This document shows positions 31,820 through 33,575 of a stretch of DNA of 33,575 nucleotides, piece after piece. Both the position numbers and the translations under genes were made by a program. How positions within the stretch are numbered: position 1 is the stretch's first letter; the number at the start of each line of letters is the position of its first letter. This DNA comes from Actinomycetota bacterium (lineage in GTDB: Bacteria; Actinomycetota; Rubrobacteria; Rubrobacterales; Rubrobacteraceae), in NCBI GenBank assembly GCA_902812425.1, contig CADDZK010000004.1, positions 1 through 33,575 on the forward strand. The letters run 5' to 3'. Under the pieces are notes generated by a model, which saw only the letters and a program-made list of their open reading frames with translations, was not told the DNA's origin and ran no database searches.

Positions 31820-32212
31820 TAGCGATACTATTTTACTGGTAGAAGACAACGAAAACGATGTCCAGTTGATCCTCGCTGCGCCTGACGGACAGGAGGCTCT
31901 GGATTATCTCTACAGCTGGGCGGTGCGAGGGAGAACCCCAAGATGATGCTATTCGATATCAAACTACCCAAAGTAGACGGATTGGAAATCCCACAATGGA
32001 TCAAGCCCGATCCAAACCCGAAGGCGAGGCCGGTCGTGACGCTCACGTCTTCTCGCGAGGGGCGAGACCTGTTGAGAAGCTACAACTTCGGCACGAACGC
32101 CTATGTAGTAAAGCCGATGAGTTTCCGATTCTTTACCGAGACCGTCGAAAAAGTCGGGCTCTTCTGGGGAGCCCTCAATAAGCCACCTAGCACCGCAGAG
32201 CGGGAATCATGA
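31812..32212 (+). pseudogene. Frameshifted Rcp1-type response regulator
   Basis: The first frame reads DDSDTILLVEDNENDVQLIL, then PDGQEALDYLY, and stops at 31946. A second frame, shifted near 31910-31920, continues ARENPKMMLFDIKLPKVDGL (phosphoacceptor Asp kept), VVTLTSSREGRDLLRSYNFG, TNAYVVKPMSF and VGLFWGALNKPP. Together they make an Rcp1-type single-domain receiver with about 12 residues missing after LIL and one frameshift. No ATG/GTG/TTG fits the N-terminus; the ATA at 31812 stands where a start would be expected. The final TGA overlaps the ATG of the intact gene downstream as ATGA. Sequencing error is possible for the frameshift but not for the deletion. Confidence 0.75.
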
Positions 32213-33575
32213 AAGTCTTGCCCGGCCCTGAAGGGCAAGACCGCAATAAATCGGGTGTGCTACGCATCCTACTCCTCGAAGATAGCGCATTGGACGCAGA
32301 ACTCATCGGAGCTCAACTGTCGGACGGCGGGATCGTCTGCGAGCTAACACGGGTGCAGGACCGCAGCGCTTTCGTCGCAGCGCTGGAGGAAGGAGGTGCC
32401 GCTCTCATCCTAGCGAACTACAGCCTACCGGGCTTCGATGGCCTCTCGGCGCTACGGCTGGCCAGAAAGACCCGTCCCAGGGTACCGTTTATCTTCGTCT
32501 CAAGCACACTCGGTGAAGAGGTGGCGATCGAAACCCTGAAGAGCGGAGCCACGGATTATGTGCTGAAGGATAGATTGGAACGTCTCCTGCCGGCGATCCG
32601 AAGGGCTATGCGTGAGGCCGAGGAGAGTAGCGAGCGCGAGCGTGCTGAGGAAGCGCTGCGAAGAAGCGAAGATGAATACCGAGCCATGTTCGAGCTCGCC
32701 AGTGTGGGAAAGGCACAAACCGACCTTGCCACGGGACGATTCTTGCGCGTCAACCGAAAACTGTGCCGGATCACCGGCTACTCCGAAGACGAGCTGCTAA
32801 GTATGACGTTCGCGGAACTCGTGCACCCCGATGACCGCGAAGAGGACCTCGCACGCTTTCGAAGAATGACGCGTGGTGAGACCGCCGAGTACACGGTCGA
32901 GGAGCGCTACGTCTGTAAGGACCGGGAGGTTATATGGGTAAGCGTTAACGCTGCGCTCATCCGAAATGCATCCGGCCAGCCATGGGGCGCGGTCGCCACG
33001 ATCCTGGACATCACGAAGCGCAAGCGAACCGAGGAAGAGCTCGCCCGGTTGGCATCCTTCCCAACTCTCAACCCGACTCCAATCGTGGAGACTGCTGTCG
33101 CCGGCGAACCAACTTTTATCAGTCCCGCAGCCCGGGAACGGTTTCCGGACCTGGTCACGCTGGGTCAACGCCATCCGATCCTCGCGGACTTGGTGTCGAT
33201 TGAACATGACATAAGAAAATCTGGTGGCCAGCCAATCAGCAGCGAGGTGTGGATCGACGACGTTCTCTATCAGCGTCTAATCTACGCGGTTCCGGGGAGC
33301 GATCTCTTGCGTCTCTACGCCATCGATGTAACCGAGCGCCGCCGGGTGGAAGAGGCCCTCAAGAGGAGCGAAGAGAGGTTCCGCTCTCTCGTACGGTACG
33401 CCACTGACATAATAATGATCCTCGACGCCGAAGGCGTCATACTCTACGAAAGCCCTGCGGTAGAGCGCGTACTTGGTTTTCGCCCCGATGAGAGGTTTGG
33501 TACCGACTCCTTTGCTTACGTACACCCGGACGACCTCGAAACGGTAAGGAGCAGGTTCGCAGAGCTCAGGGAGGT
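32209..33575 (+). CDS. Receiver-PAS-PAS-PAS signalling protein, runs off the right edge
   Basis: 455 codons are visible. A receiver domain comes first (residues about 18-135): VLRILLLEDSALDAELIGAQ has the acidic pair, FIFVSSTLGEE the Ser/Thr and DYVLKDRL the Lys, but the phosphoacceptor position reads ILANYSLPGFDG, with Asn70 (codon 32416-32418) where SDYSLP is usual. PAS 1 (about 160-270) includes GYSEDELLSMTFAELVHPDD and ends in DITKRKR. A second PAS-like region runs to AIDVTERRRVEEAL, and a third starts RSEERFRSLVRYATDIIMIL, then ends at the window edge. A histidine kinase or GGDEF output is likely beyond it. The ATG overlaps the stop of the decayed receiver. Confidence 0.88.
   Translation, partial: MKVLPGPEGQDRNKSGVLRILLLEDSALDAELIGAQLSDGGIVCELTRVQDRSAFVAALEEGGAALILANYSLPGFDGLSALRLARKTRPRVPFIFVSSTLGEEVAIETLKSGATDYVLKDRLERLLPAIRRAMREAEESSERERAEEALRRSEDEYRAMFELASVGKAQTDLATGRFLRVNRKLCRITGYSEDELLSMTFAELVHPDDREEDLARFRRMTRGETAEYTVEERYVCKDREVIWVSVNAALIRNASGQPWGAVATILDITKRKRTEEELARLASFPTLNPTPIVETAVAGEPTFISPAARERFPDLVTLGQRHPILADLVSIEHDIRKSGGQPISSEVWIDDVLYQRLIYAVPGSDLLRLYAIDVTERRRVEEALKRSEERFRSLVRYATDIIMILDAEGVILYESPAVERVLGFRPDERFGTDSFAYVHPDDLETVRSRFAELRE

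Overview
The window is GC-rich DNA with tightly packed genes on both strands, free use of GTG and TTG starts, and several NTGA stop/start overlaps. The coenzyme F420 biosynthesis genes, an F420-dependent LLM oxidoreductase, a PknB-type kinase with a PASTA domain and many stand-alone oxidoreductases point to the Actinomycetota. A deep-branching, Rubrobacter-like member is my best guess; this is inferred from gene content, not from any marker gene.

Layout. (1) 1-3975, minus strand: GNAT acetyltransferase, Lnu(B)/Lnu(F)-like nucleotidyltransferase, Nudix hydrolase, cofD, cofC and cofE (cut by the left edge), most of them overlapping by 4 bases. (2) 4137-7748, plus strand: lipoate ligase family protein, MarC membrane protein, alpha/beta hydrolase, flavin reductase and SAM methyltransferase. 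(3) 7904-11357, minus strand: a sensing/envelope locus with a 7TM-type histidine kinase, a NarL-type regulator, a receiver-like protein with no phosphoacceptor Asp, a small RTX-type secreted protein and a 45-residue secreted His7 peptide. Two near-identical palindromes lie upstream of two of these genes. (4) 11549-13674, minus strand: ribokinase behind an internally deleted benzoylformate decarboxylase remnant, a membrane-anchored winged-helix-like protein and a coiled-coil protein. (5) 13816-17975, plus strand: Ser/Thr kinase, quinone oxidoreductase, F420 LLM oxidoreductase and an RraA-family protein that appears to start at CTG. (6) 18053-28212: metabolic genes on both strands, namely a CDF transporter, Zn alcohol dehydrogenase, two epimerases, CBS-ACT protein, quinone oxidoreductase, MetE-like protein, SnoaL-like protein, aminotransferase and RDD protein. 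(7) 28412-30313: a CASTOR/POLLUX-type ion channel. (8) 30314-32212: a visibly AT-richer stretch of decayed sequence with a tRNA 3'-half-like fragment, a second receiver-like paralog, a fragment of a third, the 3' end of a histidine kinase and a frameshifted Rcp1-type receiver. (9) 32209 to the right edge: an intact receiver-PAS-PAS-PAS signalling protein whose receiver has Asn in place of the phosphoacceptor Asp.

The strongest leads for new biology are region 3 (His7 peptide, RTX protein, receiver-like protein and the shared palindrome) and the receiver-like family that recurs in region 8. I saw no CRISPR array, intact insertion sequence, rRNA or complete tRNA.
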